A stretch of 64,000 nucleotides of DNA, taken from Streptomyces sp. NBC_01460. GTDB taxonomy: Bacteria; Actinomycetota; Actinomycetes; Streptomycetales; Streptomycetaceae. The notes under the pieces were generated by a model. The model was not told the DNA's origin and did not search any database. It saw nothing but the letters and a program-made list of their open reading frames with translations. Made by a program: the position numbers and the translations under genes. This document shows, piece by piece, positions 1 through 7,458 of the stretch. The stretch's first letter is position 1. The number at the start of each line of letters is the position of its first letter. The stretch lies in contig NZ_CP109473.1 of the NCBI RefSeq assembly GCF_036227405.1, forward strand, positions 4,278,001-4,342,000, read 5' to 3'.

Positions 1-318
1 TCTCCTGTAGGCGGCGTCGCAGAGGAGCAGTTCGGTGACCTGGCCCGAGGGCTGGAGGACGAGAGCTGGCAACGATGGCTCGCCCAGCGCGACGATGCGC
101 CGTCCGAATGGCGCGACGACGCGGCCTTCAGCGCCGTCGCCTATCTGACGCCCGAAGAGATGCGCCGGGTGGCGGGCGTGATCCGAAGGGCGCTCGAGCC
201 CTACCAGGAGCGTGAGCTACGCCCCTTGGCCCGGCCCGGCAGTGCTCGGCCGGTGGCTCTCATCACCCGGCTCTTCCCTCTCCTTCCCCACGCGACAGAT
301 GATGCGGACCAGGAGTGA
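1..318 (+). CDS. C-terminal part of an ArsR-type (winged HTH) transcriptional regulator, truncated by the window edge
   Basis: Frame 1 is open from the first base to a TGA at 316-318 and gives 105 residues. The helix-turn-helix would lie upstream of the window. What remains has the pattern of the dimerisation and effector tail of Streptomyces ArsR/HTH_20 regulators: an SEWRDDAAFSAVAYLTPEEM segment, then a helix with RALEPYQERE, then a RPVALITRLFPLLP beta/hydrophobic end. Such proteins commonly start with a DNA-binding winged helix and end in this W-R-x-A/F-S plus L-T-P-E-E region. No partner can be inferred because the upstream context is missing. The assignment rests on resemblance of the tail only, so the family is probable and the ligand unknown. 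Confidence 0.6.
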   Translation, partial: SPVGGVAEEQFGDLARGLEDESWQRWLAQRDDAPSEWRDDAAFSAVAYLTPEEMRRVAGVIRRALEPYQERELRPLARPGSARPVALITRLFPLLPHATDDADQE

Positions 319-486
319 GGACGCGTCGGCCGGCGAGGCTCGCATGAAGGAAGGGCACGGAGTCGAGACCTCTGGACGCCGGCCCCCGGGGCCACCTGGA
401 GCATGCGAGGGGCACACTCCACCGAACGCTCCCTCCGGCCGCGAAATGGGTTCGTCAGCTTGAGGACGCGCGGGTCATGCTTGGGC

Positions 487-1866
487 ATGACCTCTGAAGA
501 AGCCCTGCTTCCCACCACCCGGCGTGCCCTGCTGCACCGCGTCGCCACCGCGCAGGCCGAAGGGCGGACGCCCTCCCTCGTCGCCGCTGTCCAGCGGGAC
601 GGACGGATCGCCTGGAGCGGGGCGCGCAGCTGTGTGGACGGCCACGAACCCGATGGTGATACGCAGTTCAGGATCGGCTCCCTCACCAAGACCTTCACAG
701 CGGTGCTGGTGCTGCGCCTGCGTGACGAGGGGCTGCTGGATCTGGACGACCCCCTGGAGAAGCACCTGCCGGGCACGGACGCCGGGCACCTGACCGTATT
801 CCAACTGCTGGGCCACAGCGGAGGCCTGCGCGCCGAGACGCCCGCTCCGTGGTGGGAGAGGACACCGGGTGGTACCCGCCCGGAACTGGCGGATGTGCTC
901 GGCGAAAGGCCGCTGATCCACTCGGCCGGCCACAGGCATCACTACTCCAACCCTGGTTACACAGTGCTCGGCTCGCTGATCGAAAGGCTGCGTGGCGACG
1001 CCTGGGCCGACGTGCTGCGCCGCGAGATCCTTGAGCCCTTGGGGATGGAACGCACGAGTCCGGAGGCGCGTGCACCACACGCCGGGGGCTGGGCCGTCCA
1101 CCCATGGGCCGACGTCATGTTGCCCGAGCCCGCCGAGGACCTCGGGCTCATGGCGCCGGCGGGTCAGCTCTGGTCGACGACCACCGACCTGCTCCGCTTC
1201 GCGGCCTTCCTGGCTCGGGGTGACGAACGTGTGCTGTGCGCCGACTCGGTCGTGGAGATGCGCGCCCCCGCTGCCGCGGCCGAGGCAGGTGACTGGGCCG
1301 GCACCTACGGCCTCGGCCTCCAGGCCGTACGGCGTGGCGACCGTACGCTCCTGGGGCACACGGGCTCGCTGCCGGGCTTCCTGGCCACGTTCTGGTTCAG
1401 CGTCGAGGACGACGTGGCGGCCGTGGTGCTCTCGAACGCCACCTCCGGCCCGCCGGTCGCCACGGTCGCAGCGGACCTCGTGCAGATCGTCGCTGACGCG
1501 GAGCCGAGGATCCCGGAGCCCTGGCGCCCGCTGCCCGAGGTCGACGAGGAGCTGCTGGCGCTCACGGGGCCCTGGTACTGGGGTACGCAGGTATACACGT
1601 TGAAGCTGACAGCGGGCGGGGGAATCGAGTTGCAGCCGATGCGAGGCGTCGGCCGTGCGGCCCGGTTCCGAGCGTGCCCTGACGGGACCTGGACAGGTCT
1701 CAACGGTTACTACGCGGGGGAGACGCTCCGGGTGGTGCGCGCCGGGGACGGCAGGGTGGACCACCTCGACCTGGGGTCGTTCGTCTTCACCCGGGAGCCG
1801 TACGAGGGCAGCGCGGCCATTCCCGGCGGTGTGGACGAGGACGGCTGGCGAGGGCTCGCCCTCTGA
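487..1866 (+). CDS. Beta-lactamase-fold serine hydrolase (class C / PBP-like, Pfam Beta-lactamase family)
   Basis: This 459-residue protein has the three active-site motifs of the penicillin-binding/class C hydrolase fold: SLTK at residues 65-68 (nucleophile Ser65, base Lys68), YSN at 153-155 and HTG at 291-293. I chose the ATG at 487 because homologues start with MTSEEALLPxTRRALL; the frame is open back to 403 but that extension is low-complexity. There is no signal peptide, so it is likely cytoplasmic and more probably an esterase or peptidase than an antibiotic-degrading lactamase. The last 120 residues form an extra C-terminal beta domain found in many Streptomyces relatives. It stands alone, 168 bp after the regulator, and a parS site lies 16 bp past its stop. 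Substrate unknown. Confidence 0.85.
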   Translation: MTSEEALLPTTRRALLHRVATAQAEGRTPSLVAAVQRDGRIAWSGARSCVDGHEPDGDTQFRIGSLTKTFTAVLVLRLRDEGLLDLDDPLEKHLPGTDAGHLTVFQLLGHSGGLRAETPAPWWERTPGGTRPELADVLGERPLIHSAGHRHHYSNPGYTVLGSLIERLRGDAWADVLRREILEPLGMERTSPEARAPHAGGWAVHPWADVMLPEPAEDLGLMAPAGQLWSTTTDLLRFAAFLARGDERVLCADSVVEMRAPAAAAEAGDWAGTYGLGLQAVRRGDRTLLGHTGSLPGFLATFWFSVEDDVAAVVLSNATSGPPVATVAADLVQIVADAEPRIPEPWRPLPEVDEELLALTGPWYWGTQVYTLKLTAGGGIELQPMRGVGRAARFRACPDGTWTGLNGYYAGETLRVVRAGDGRVDHLDLGSFVFTREPYEGSAAIPGGVDEDGWRGLAL

Positions 1867-1881
1867 GGAGAGCCGATCGGC

Positions 1882-1895
1882 GTTTCACGTGAAAC
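1882..1895. other. parS: parS site (ParB-binding), exact 14-mer
   Basis: GTTTCACGTGAAAC is a perfect palindrome identical to the Streptomyces parS consensus. It sits in the intergenic space between the convergent hydrolase and winged-helix genes. Streptomyces chromosomes carry about twenty such sites clustered around oriC, where ParB loads during sporulation-linked segregation. Confidence 0.92.
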
Positions 1896-1984
1896 AGCAG
1901 CCGGGCAGCACGAGAAGTGGACGATACGAAGCACGAAAGGTCGATCCGGGCGGCCCGGCCTGCCACCCCCCGGGAGCGGGCGGG

Positions 1985-3148
1985 TCAGGCCGTCAGCTCG
2001 CGTTCCAGAGGTGTACGGAAACGTGGGGTGATCCGCGCCGCGCCCACCCAGGCCGACAACCTCGCAGCTTCCGCCTCGACGAGCTGCGAGACGTCCCGGC
2101 CCACGTCGGAGAGCAGTCGCCACACCAGCTCGCCGTTTCCCCGCTGCGCCCAGCCGCCCACGATTCCGCCGTTCCACCACACGGTCGGACCGATGTTGCC
2201 GGCGCGGTCGAAGAGCGCGGCTCGATGCCCGGCAGGCAACTGGAAGCCGCGGTCGGCCCAGCCCATCGCGCTCGGATCCAGGCCGGGCAGCAGGGCCGCC
2301 CACGGCTCCGGGGACGGCTCGGCGTCGAGGTCCCCAGGGGCGGCCCGGCCGACGGCCCCGTTGTCGAGCAGGACCTCCTCGGCGCCGACGGCGGCCAGGG
2401 CCGCACGTGTCTCCCGCACGCCCCAGCCCGTCCACCACTTCAGGTCGGCCTCGGTCGCGGGACCGTAGGCATGGAGCCATCGCCGGGCGACCTCCGCCCG
2501 CGCCTCGGCGGGGTCCGACGCCGGCCAGGGCTCGGCAGCCGTCCAGCGGAACTGGCTCGAGGTCCAGGAACCCCGGGGGCGGTCACGCCGGATGCGCCCA
2601 TCGGCTGCCAGCACTCGGATCACCCGGGAGGCGACTCCCTGCACCGCCTCCTGCCTCGTGCCGGGAAAGACCGTGATCTTGGTGCGAAGCGCGGGTACGG
2701 CGGCCGAGAGCTCGCTCCCCGTGGCACGTCCCCGGGCGGTCAGCGTGCCGAGTGTCTGCCGCTCGGCATCGGCGAGCCAGCGCTCGTCCAGGCCGTTGCC
2801 GTCCTCCCGCAGGTGCTTGAGGAGCTTGCTGCGCTCCTTGGTCGCCACGGTCCGTGCGTTCGACGCGTCGACGGAGGGTGCGACGGCCACGGAGACGGTG
2901 AACAAGGTGTTCCGCATGGACAGCAGCCGCACCAGCGCGACGTCCTCGTAGAGCGCCCGTTCCACCGCTTCGACCTGAGGATCGATCAGCCGTGCGCAGG
3001 CGGAGAGATAGACGGTGGCGGCGTCGGTCGCGTGCAGGGCGACGACCGCGTCCGCCACCGCTACGACGGAACGCGTGTGCGCTGAAGGGGCCAGCAGGTG
3101 CCGCCGGCCGATTCTGGCCCGTCGCTGCTCGTCGTCGATGCGGTACAC
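1985..3148 (-). CDS. Winged-helix (HTH_42 / AlkZ-like) DNA-binding protein
   Basis: The 387-residue product belongs to the HTH_42 family, which includes the DNA glycosylases AlkZ and YcaQ/AlkX that unhook bulky adducts and crosslinks. Seen here: an N-terminal segment with VVALHATDAATVYLSACARL, a central MRNTLFTVSV stretch, and a C-terminal KWWTGWG plus VWWNGGIVGGW region typical of the family. Characterised AlkZ members carry Gln-x-Gln where this protein has His-Ala-Thr, so catalysis cannot be assumed. The start is GTG 3148, preceded by GGGAGG at good spacing. It is downstream of the GNAT gene with a 34-bp gap, in the same direction. Likely cytoplasmic; could be a DNA-repair or DNA-binding factor. 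Confidence 0.75.
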   Translation of the reverse strand: MYRIDDEQRRARIGRRHLLAPSAHTRSVVAVADAVVALHATDAATVYLSACARLIDPQVEAVERALYEDVALVRLLSMRNTLFTVSVAVAPSVDASNARTVATKERSKLLKHLREDGNGLDERWLADAERQTLGTLTARGRATGSELSAAVPALRTKITVFPGTRQEAVQGVASRVIRVLAADGRIRRDRPRGSWTSSQFRWTAAEPWPASDPAEARAEVARRWLHAYGPATEADLKWWTGWGVRETRAALAAVGAEEVLLDNGAVGRAAPGDLDAEPSPEPWAALLPGLDPSAMGWADRGFQLPAGHRAALFDRAGNIGPTVWWNGGIVGGWAQRGNGELVWRLLSDVGRDVSQLVEAEAARLSAWVGAARITPRFRTPLERELTA

Positions 3149-3182
3149 GGAACCTCCCGGAAGCCTGCCCGGACTCTATGTC

Positions 3183-3635
3183 TCAGAGCGTGAGTTTGAA
3201 CCCGACATGGCTTGCGGTGAAGCCGAGCCGCTCGTAGAAGCGGCGGGCGTCGGTTCGGGAGACGTCCGACGTCAACTGCACCAACTGGCAGTTCTGACGC
3301 CTGGATTCGTCGACCGCCCACTGGATCAGCTGGGTACCGAGGCCTCCGCCGCGCTCATCGGCGTGGACGCGGACGCCCTCGATGACGGAGCGGGTCGCGC
3401 CGCGCCGGGACAGCCCGGGAATGATGGTGAGCTGGAGGGTCCCCACGACGCGGTCCTCGCGCACGGCCACGACCAGGTGCTGATGGGGGTCGTCGGCGAG
3501 GCGCCGGAAAGCGGCGTGATACGGGCCGAGGTCGTCCGGGGACTCGCGCTGCGCGCCCAGCGGGTCGTCGGCGAGCATGGCCACGACGGCAGGGATGTCG
3601 GCGAGTGCTGCGGGACGTATGTCGAGATCGCTCAT
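3183..3635 (-). CDS. GNAT family N-acetyltransferase
   Basis: A 150-residue single-domain acetyltransferase. The acetyl-CoA-binding motif A is visible as VHADERGGGLGTQLIQWAVD (the R/Q-x-x-G-x-G/A signature in its GGGLGT form), preceded by the beta strand GATRSVIEGV and followed by TSDVSRTDARRFYERLGF, the classic motif B ending. The start MSDLDIRPA is 18 bp inside the open frame; the upstream residues look non-coding. It lies between the MarR gene (28 bp upstream) and the winged-helix gene, all leftward, so the three may share a transcript. The small-molecule or protein substrate cannot be told from sequence. Confidence 0.88.
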   Translation of the reverse strand: MSDLDIRPAALADIPAVVAMLADDPLGAQRESPDDLGPYHAAFRRLADDPHQHLVVAVREDRVVGTLQLTIIPGLSRRGATRSVIEGVRVHADERGGGLGTQLIQWAVDESRRQNCQLVQLTSDVSRTDARRFYERLGFTASHVGFKLTL

Positions 3636-3663
3636 GATCGGCAGACTACGCAAGCCCGACGGT

Positions 3664-4122
3664 TCAGGCCGGTACCTTCAGCGCCTCGACCGTCCGGACC
3701 AGCGGGGCGAGCTCCGGGTTCTCGGCGGCCTCGTCGAGCGCGGCGCGTAGCGCGGTGTCGTTGGTCGGCCTGGCCTCGCTCAGCAGCGTGAGGCCCGCGT
3801 CCGTGACGTCCGTGTAGATGCCCCGCCGGTCGGTGTCGCACAGGTACCGCCTGAGCAGCCCACGGTCCTCGAGCCGGGTGACCAGCCGGGTGGTGGCGCT
3901 CTGGCTCAGCACCACGGCGTCAGCCACCTGCTTCATCTGCAGGTGACCGCCCGTACCGCTGTGCTGGCGGCTCAGTACGTCGAGCAGGGAGAACTCACGC
4001 GCGCTGAGGCTGTGGTGGGACTGCAGGGCCCGCTCGATGCGGGCCTCGATCTTCCCGTGGAGCAGGGAGAGGGCACACCAGCTCTGGGCGAGGGCCGTCA
4101 GTGCGGGGTCTGTCGCTGTCAT
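3664..4122 (-). CDS. MarR family transcriptional regulator
   Basis: The 152-residue protein has the MarR winged helix: LSAREFSLLDVLSRQ, then HLQMKQVADAVVLSQSATTRLVTRLEDRGLLRR (recognition helix), then a wing with CDTDRRGIYTDVTDAG. The ATG at 4122 is preceded by GGAGGAGAG; a longer frame to 4191 lacks this. It is transcribed away from the MFS exporter gene, with 138 bp between the two starts that hold repeated and inverted motifs. By family precedent it likely represses itself and the exporter and is released by a small aromatic or xenobiotic ligand. The ligand is unknown. Confidence 0.9.
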   Translation of the reverse strand: MTATDPALTALAQSWCALSLLHGKIEARIERALQSHHSLSAREFSLLDVLSRQHSGTGGHLQMKQVADAVVLSQSATTRLVTRLEDRGLLRRYLCDTDRRGIYTDVTDAGLTLLSEARPTNDTALRAALDEAAENPELAPLVRTVEALKVPA

Positions 4123-4154
4123 GTTCTCTCCTCCGTGCGGGAGCTGCTTGCCTC

Positions 4155-4250
4155 CAGGGTAGGGCACGCGTGCAATAGCCCGCGCTTGCAATTAACAGGC
4201 GTCTGCAATTATTGTGTACGCCTGTAAGGCGCAGATGCAATTTCCACGGA
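4155..4250. promoter_or_regulatory. Candidate MarR operator region between the divergent MarR and MFS genes
   Basis: Four TGCAAT motifs occur (starting near 4171, 4187, 4204 and 4234). An 8-bp perfect inverted repeat, ACAGGCGT at 4195-4202 and ACGCCTGT at 4218-4225, surrounds one of them. The spacing and placement between divergent promoters fit an operator for the adjacent MarR protein. Binding is inferred, not shown. Confidence 0.5.
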
Positions 4251-4260
4251 AGGTGTACCC

Positions 4261-5511
4261 ATGCCGCTCGCGCTCCTCGCCCTCGCCATCGGGGCATTCG
4301 GTATCGGAACCACCGAGTTCGTGATCATGGGGTTGCTCCCCGACGTCGCGGCGGACTTCCAGGTGTCGATCCCGACCGCCGGGTTTCTGGTCACGGGCTA
4401 TGCCTTGGGCGTGGTCCTCGGTGCTCCGCTCATGACCGTCCTGGGCACCCGGGTGACCCGGAAGCGGATGCTGATGCTCCTGATGGGGCTGTTCATCGTG
4501 GGGAACGTGGTGTCCGCACTCGCCCCTGTCTTCGGCATGATGCTGGTCGGGCGTGTGATCGCGTCGCTGGCCCACGGAGCCTTCTTCGGTATCGGATCGG
4601 TCGTCGCCGCAGGCCTGGTGGCTCCGGAGAAGAAGGCCGGTGCCATCGCCATGATGTTCACCGGGCTCACCGTCGCCAACGTCGTCGGGGTTCCGCTCGG
4701 GACCTTCATCGGCCAGAACCTCGGATGGCGCGTGACGTTCTTCGTCGTCGCGGGACTCGGGGTCCTGGGCCTCCTCGGTGTGGCGAAGCTCGTCCCCGAG
4801 CAGCCGAAGCCCCAAGGCGTGCGGATCCGTCATGAGGTGGCCGCGTTGCGCAACGTTCAGGTGCTGCTCGCCATGGCGATGACGGTTCTGGGATTCGGCG
4901 GCGTTTTCGCGGCCATCACCTACATCACTCCGATGATGACGGAGACCGCCGGCTACGCGACGTCGTCCGTCACCTGGTTGCTGGTTCTCTTCGGGCTCGG
5001 CATGGTCGGCGGCAATCTGCTCGGCGGCAGGTTCGCGGACCGTCATCTGATGCCGATGCTGTACGTCTCGCTCGGTGCACTCGCCGTGGTTCTGGCCCTG
5101 TTCACCCTGACCGCGCACAACAAGATCGCTGCCGCGGTGACCATCGTCCTCATCGGGGCTCTCGGATTCGCGACCGTACCGCCGCTGCAGAAGCGGGTAC
5201 TCGATCAGGCGGCAGGGGCTCCCACCCTGGCCTCGGCCGTCAACATCGGAGCCTTCAACCTCGGCAACGCGCTCTCGGCGTGGCTCGGCGGGATCGTCAT
5301 CGCGGCCGGCTTCGGCTACACCGCGCCCAACTGGGTCGGTGCCGCGCTGGCGGGGGCGGCGCTGGTCCTGGCGGTACTCTCCGGGACGCTCGAGCGTCGG
5401 ACGGGCTCCCGCGGCCGGCTGGTGTCCGCACATCTTCCGGAGCCTGCCGCAGGCGCGGGCGCCGACTCCGGCCGGTCGGTCCCCACGGCTGGCCTGTCGA
5501 CAGAGCGGTGA
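4261..5511 (+). CDS. MFS transporter, DHA1 family (AraJ/YdhP-like sugar or drug efflux)
   Basis: This 416-residue membrane protein opens directly with the first transmembrane helix (PLALLALAIGAFGIGTTEFVIMGLLPDVA), a hallmark of the DHA1 AraJ/YdhP group, and has about 12 hydrophobic segments. The loop 2-3 motif A appears as GTRVTRKRM, and the central loop near residues 180-195 carries PEQPKPQGVRIRHE. The last 40 residues are a polar Ala/Gly/Pro-rich cytoplasmic tail. ATG 4261 has GGAAGG eight bases upstream. It is divergent from a MarR gene, a standard arrangement for an inducible exporter. Proton-coupled export of a small molecule is the likely role; the substrate is unknown. Confidence 0.9.
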   Translation: MPLALLALAIGAFGIGTTEFVIMGLLPDVAADFQVSIPTAGFLVTGYALGVVLGAPLMTVLGTRVTRKRMLMLLMGLFIVGNVVSALAPVFGMMLVGRVIASLAHGAFFGIGSVVAAGLVAPEKKAGAIAMMFTGLTVANVVGVPLGTFIGQNLGWRVTFFVVAGLGVLGLLGVAKLVPEQPKPQGVRIRHEVAALRNVQVLLAMAMTVLGFGGVFAAITYITPMMTETAGYATSSVTWLLVLFGLGMVGGNLLGGRFADRHLMPMLYVSLGALAVVLALFTLTAHNKIAAAVTIVLIGALGFATVPPLQKRVLDQAAGAPTLASAVNIGAFNLGNALSAWLGGIVIAAGFGYTAPNWVGAALAGAALVLAVLSGTLERRTGSRGRLVSAHLPEPAAGAGADSGRSVPTAGLSTER

Positions 5512-5638
5512 GGAAGTGAGTCGTGGCCGTGGTGCCCGAGGGCACGACTGAACGCCGCGGAGACCGGGAGCAGGGGCGATCGGCCGCACCGCGAGCCGGT
5601 CGTCCCCCGCGCTCATGGCGCGGGCGGGCGTCCCAGCA

Positions 5639-5652
5639 GTTTCACGTGAAAC
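5639..5652. other. parS: parS site (ParB-binding), exact 14-mer
   Basis: A second exact GTTTCACGTGAAAC palindrome, in the 153-bp gap between the 3' ends of the MFS gene and the NUDIX gene, 3.76 kb from the first site. Being in a convergent intergenic gap it is free of coding constraint. Confidence 0.92.
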
Positions 5653-5664
5653 ACCGGGGCGGCT

Positions 5665-6144
5665 TCAGCCCAGATCCGGCGCGTGCATCGCCCGCACGCC
5701 CTCGATGTTGGCGTCCAGGTAGTGCCGCAGCGACAGGGGCACGAGATGGACGGCCGCGATTCCCACGCGGCTGAACGGCACCCGGACGACCTCGTACTCC
5801 CCGCAGGGCTCGTCGATCTCCGGACCGTGCCGACGTGAGAGGTCCATCGAGGCCAGTCGGCAGACGAAGAAGTGCTGCACCTTCACGCCTTTGACGCCGC
5901 CGCCGGCGATGTGTTCGACGGTATCGACGAAGCAGGGCACGACATCGACGACCTTGGCGCCGAGCTCCTCGTCGACCTCGCGGTGCAGCGCCTCGACGAC
6001 GGTCGCGTCCTCCGGCTCGACCCCACCACCGGGCGTGATCCAGTACGGGTCGACACCTGGCTTGGTGCGTTTGATCAGGATGAGGTCATCGCCGTCGAGC
6101 AGGACGGCGCGGGCTGTGCGCTTGACCACGGGGCGTTCGGTCAT
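5665..6144 (-). CDS. NUDIX hydrolase
   Basis: A 159-residue NUDIX-fold protein. The NUDIX box runs through GGGVEPEDATVVEALHREVD followed by EELG; the catalytic REVDEELG helix is intact, but the first conserved glutamate (G-x5-E) is an alanine, as appears common in this Streptomyces group. The start MTERPVVKRTARAVLL (ATG 6144) fits the beginning of the domain; the open frame continues to 6333 without a plausible start. It follows the LysR gene in the same direction with a 52-bp gap. The family cleaves nucleoside diphosphates linked to another moiety; whether this one does housekeeping (oxidised nucleotides) or specific work is unknown. Confidence 0.88.
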   Translation of the reverse strand: MTERPVVKRTARAVLLDGDDLILIKRTKPGVDPYWITPGGGVEPEDATVVEALHREVDEELGAKVVDVVPCFVDTVEHIAGGGVKGVKVQHFFVCRLASMDLSRRHGPEIDEPCGEYEVVRVPFSRVGIAAVHLVPLSLRHYLDANIEGVRAMHAPDLG

Positions 6145-6196
6145 GGCAAGAGCGTGGCCCGGGAGAGCCGGTCTGAAACTCCCGCGGGCCGACCGG

Positions 6197-7093
6197 TCAC
6201 CAGTCCACAGCAGCACGCACCAGCCACTCGTGCGCCCGCGCAATGTGCGGGAGGCCGAGTGTGCCGGTCCTCGCGACGAGGAAATACGTGCGGAGCGGTG
6301 GTACCGGGGGATCGAGCAGTGCCACGACTTCACCCCGCTCCAGTGCGGCTTCGCAGAGGTAGCGCGGCAGCACGGCGAGGCCGGCTCCCGCTGCCGCCGA
6401 CTCCAGAACCGCTCGGAGGTCCGGGGCGATCACGGCGGCGGAGGCGGCAGGGCGGCTGTCGAACACCGTCGCCCAGTAGCGGGAGACCAGGGGGAGGCTC
6501 TCGTGCACCTCGACCACCGGCAGCTGCTCCAGCAGTACGGAGCCCTTGTGCCGCAGCGCCCCGGGCCCCAGGCGCCCTGCCCAGCGCGGGGCGGCGACCA
6601 GGACGTGTTCCTCGTCGCAGAGGGTGGTCGACGTCAGCAGACCACCGCGTGGACGGGCCGTGGTGATGGCCAGATCATGATGTCCGGCCGCCAGCCCCTC
6701 CAGCGTGTCCTCGGTGTTCGCGACGAAGGTGCTGCGCAGCGCGAGCCCTTGGGAGACCAACGGAGTGAGGGCGGGAAGTGCCCGTACGGAGGTGAATTCA
6801 GGGGGCCCGGCCAGGTGCAGTGTCCGTACCCCCGACTCGTCGTCGAGCCCCACCTCGACGATGTCGACCAAGGCGTCGAGATGAGGGGCCGCCCGGTGGG
6901 CGAGCTCGTCGCCCACGGTGGTCGGGGTCACTCCGCGGGCCCTGCGCAGGAAGAGCGGGCGGCCCAGCTGCCGCTCCAGCGCCCGTATCTGCGAAGTGAC
7001 GGCGGGCTGGGACAGCCCGAGCAGTGCGGCGGCCCGGGTGAAGGATCCGGCCCGGTGCACCGTGACGAACGTGCGCAGCAGGGCCAGGTCCAT
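6197..7093 (-). CDS. LysR family transcriptional regulator
   Basis: A full-length 298-residue LTTR. The N-terminal helix-turn-helix is textbook: MDLALLRTFVTVHRAGSFTR, then AAALLGLSQPAVTSQIRALE, then RQLGRPLFLRR. Residues from about 90 form the periplasmic-binding-protein-like effector domain (LHLAGPPEF ... LAITTARPRGG ... GAGLAVLPRYL). It is transcribed towards the NUDIX gene. Its upstream side carries a 15-bp tandem repeat and the terminator of the cystathionine lyase gene, so no divergent target is adjacent. Ligand and targets are unknown. Confidence 0.92.
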   Translation of the reverse strand: MDLALLRTFVTVHRAGSFTRAAALLGLSQPAVTSQIRALERQLGRPLFLRRARGVTPTTVGDELAHRAAPHLDALVDIVEVGLDDESGVRTLHLAGPPEFTSVRALPALTPLVSQGLALRSTFVANTEDTLEGLAAGHHDLAITTARPRGGLLTSTTLCDEEHVLVAAPRWAGRLGPGALRHKGSVLLEQLPVVEVHESLPLVSRYWATVFDSRPAASAAVIAPDLRAVLESAAAGAGLAVLPRYLCEAALERGEVVALLDPPVPPLRTYFLVARTGTLGLPHIARAHEWLVRAAVDW

Positions 7094-7130
7094 GGTCCGT
7101 TCCCTCCCCCCGCGGCATGACGGTGCTGGC

Positions 7131-7220
7131 GTGATGCCGCTCGGCGTGATGCCGCTCGGCGTGATGCCGCTCGGCGTGATGCCGCTCGGCGTGATGCCGC
7201 TCGGCGTGATGCTGCGCCGC
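7131..7220. repeat. 15-bp tandem repeat, five exact copies plus one diverged
   Basis: The unit GTGATGCCGCTCGGC repeats head-to-tail from 7131 to 7205 without change; a sixth copy (7206-7220) has diverged. It begins 38 bp upstream of the LysR start codon, so it lies in the 5' leader or promoter of that gene. Fifteen is a multiple of three, which makes spurious open frames through it. Exact copies suggest recent expansion, so copy number may vary between strains. Confidence 0.97.
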
Positions 7221-7389
7221 CCCGCATCGCCGGCCGCAACGGCCTCAACTATAAATATGTCGATAGGTCCCTGTCGTTACTGTGATTGGACACTGACGCA
7301 GAGTCAATTAGCCTTGTCCAGACGGTTCTCGGCGCAGGAACCGGGGCGGTCCGAGCCACGAGGGGGGAGGCTCGGACCGCCCGTCCCCA
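7221..7389. other. Remainder of the 365-bp gap between the LysR and cystathionine lyase genes
   Basis: An AT-richer patch at 7247-7320 is the most likely place for the LysR promoter, reading leftward through the 15-bp repeat. I see no gene here. The open frames crossing it are products of the repeat periodicity. Confidence 0.5.
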
Positions 7390-7437
7390 GCAGGACCGGT
7401 CCGGTGGAAGGGGACGCCCGTCCCGGACCGGTCCTGC
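7390..7437. terminator. Strong hairpin terminator downstream of the cystathionine gamma-lyase gene
   Basis: A 15-bp perfect inverted repeat (GCAGGACCGGTCCGG at 7390-7404 and its complement at 7423-7437) with an 18-nt loop, starting 21 bp beyond the stop codon of the leftward gene. No U-run, as is usual in Streptomyces. Confidence 0.8.
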
Positions 7438-7458
7438 CAGGACCGGAGGGAGCACCGG

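Noticed and set aside
4192..5616. Long minus-strand open frame (474 codons) opposite the MFS gene
   Set aside because: His/Asp/Arg/Gly-rich translation without domains, typical of the antisense shadow of a GC-rich gene; the plus strand encodes a clear transporter.
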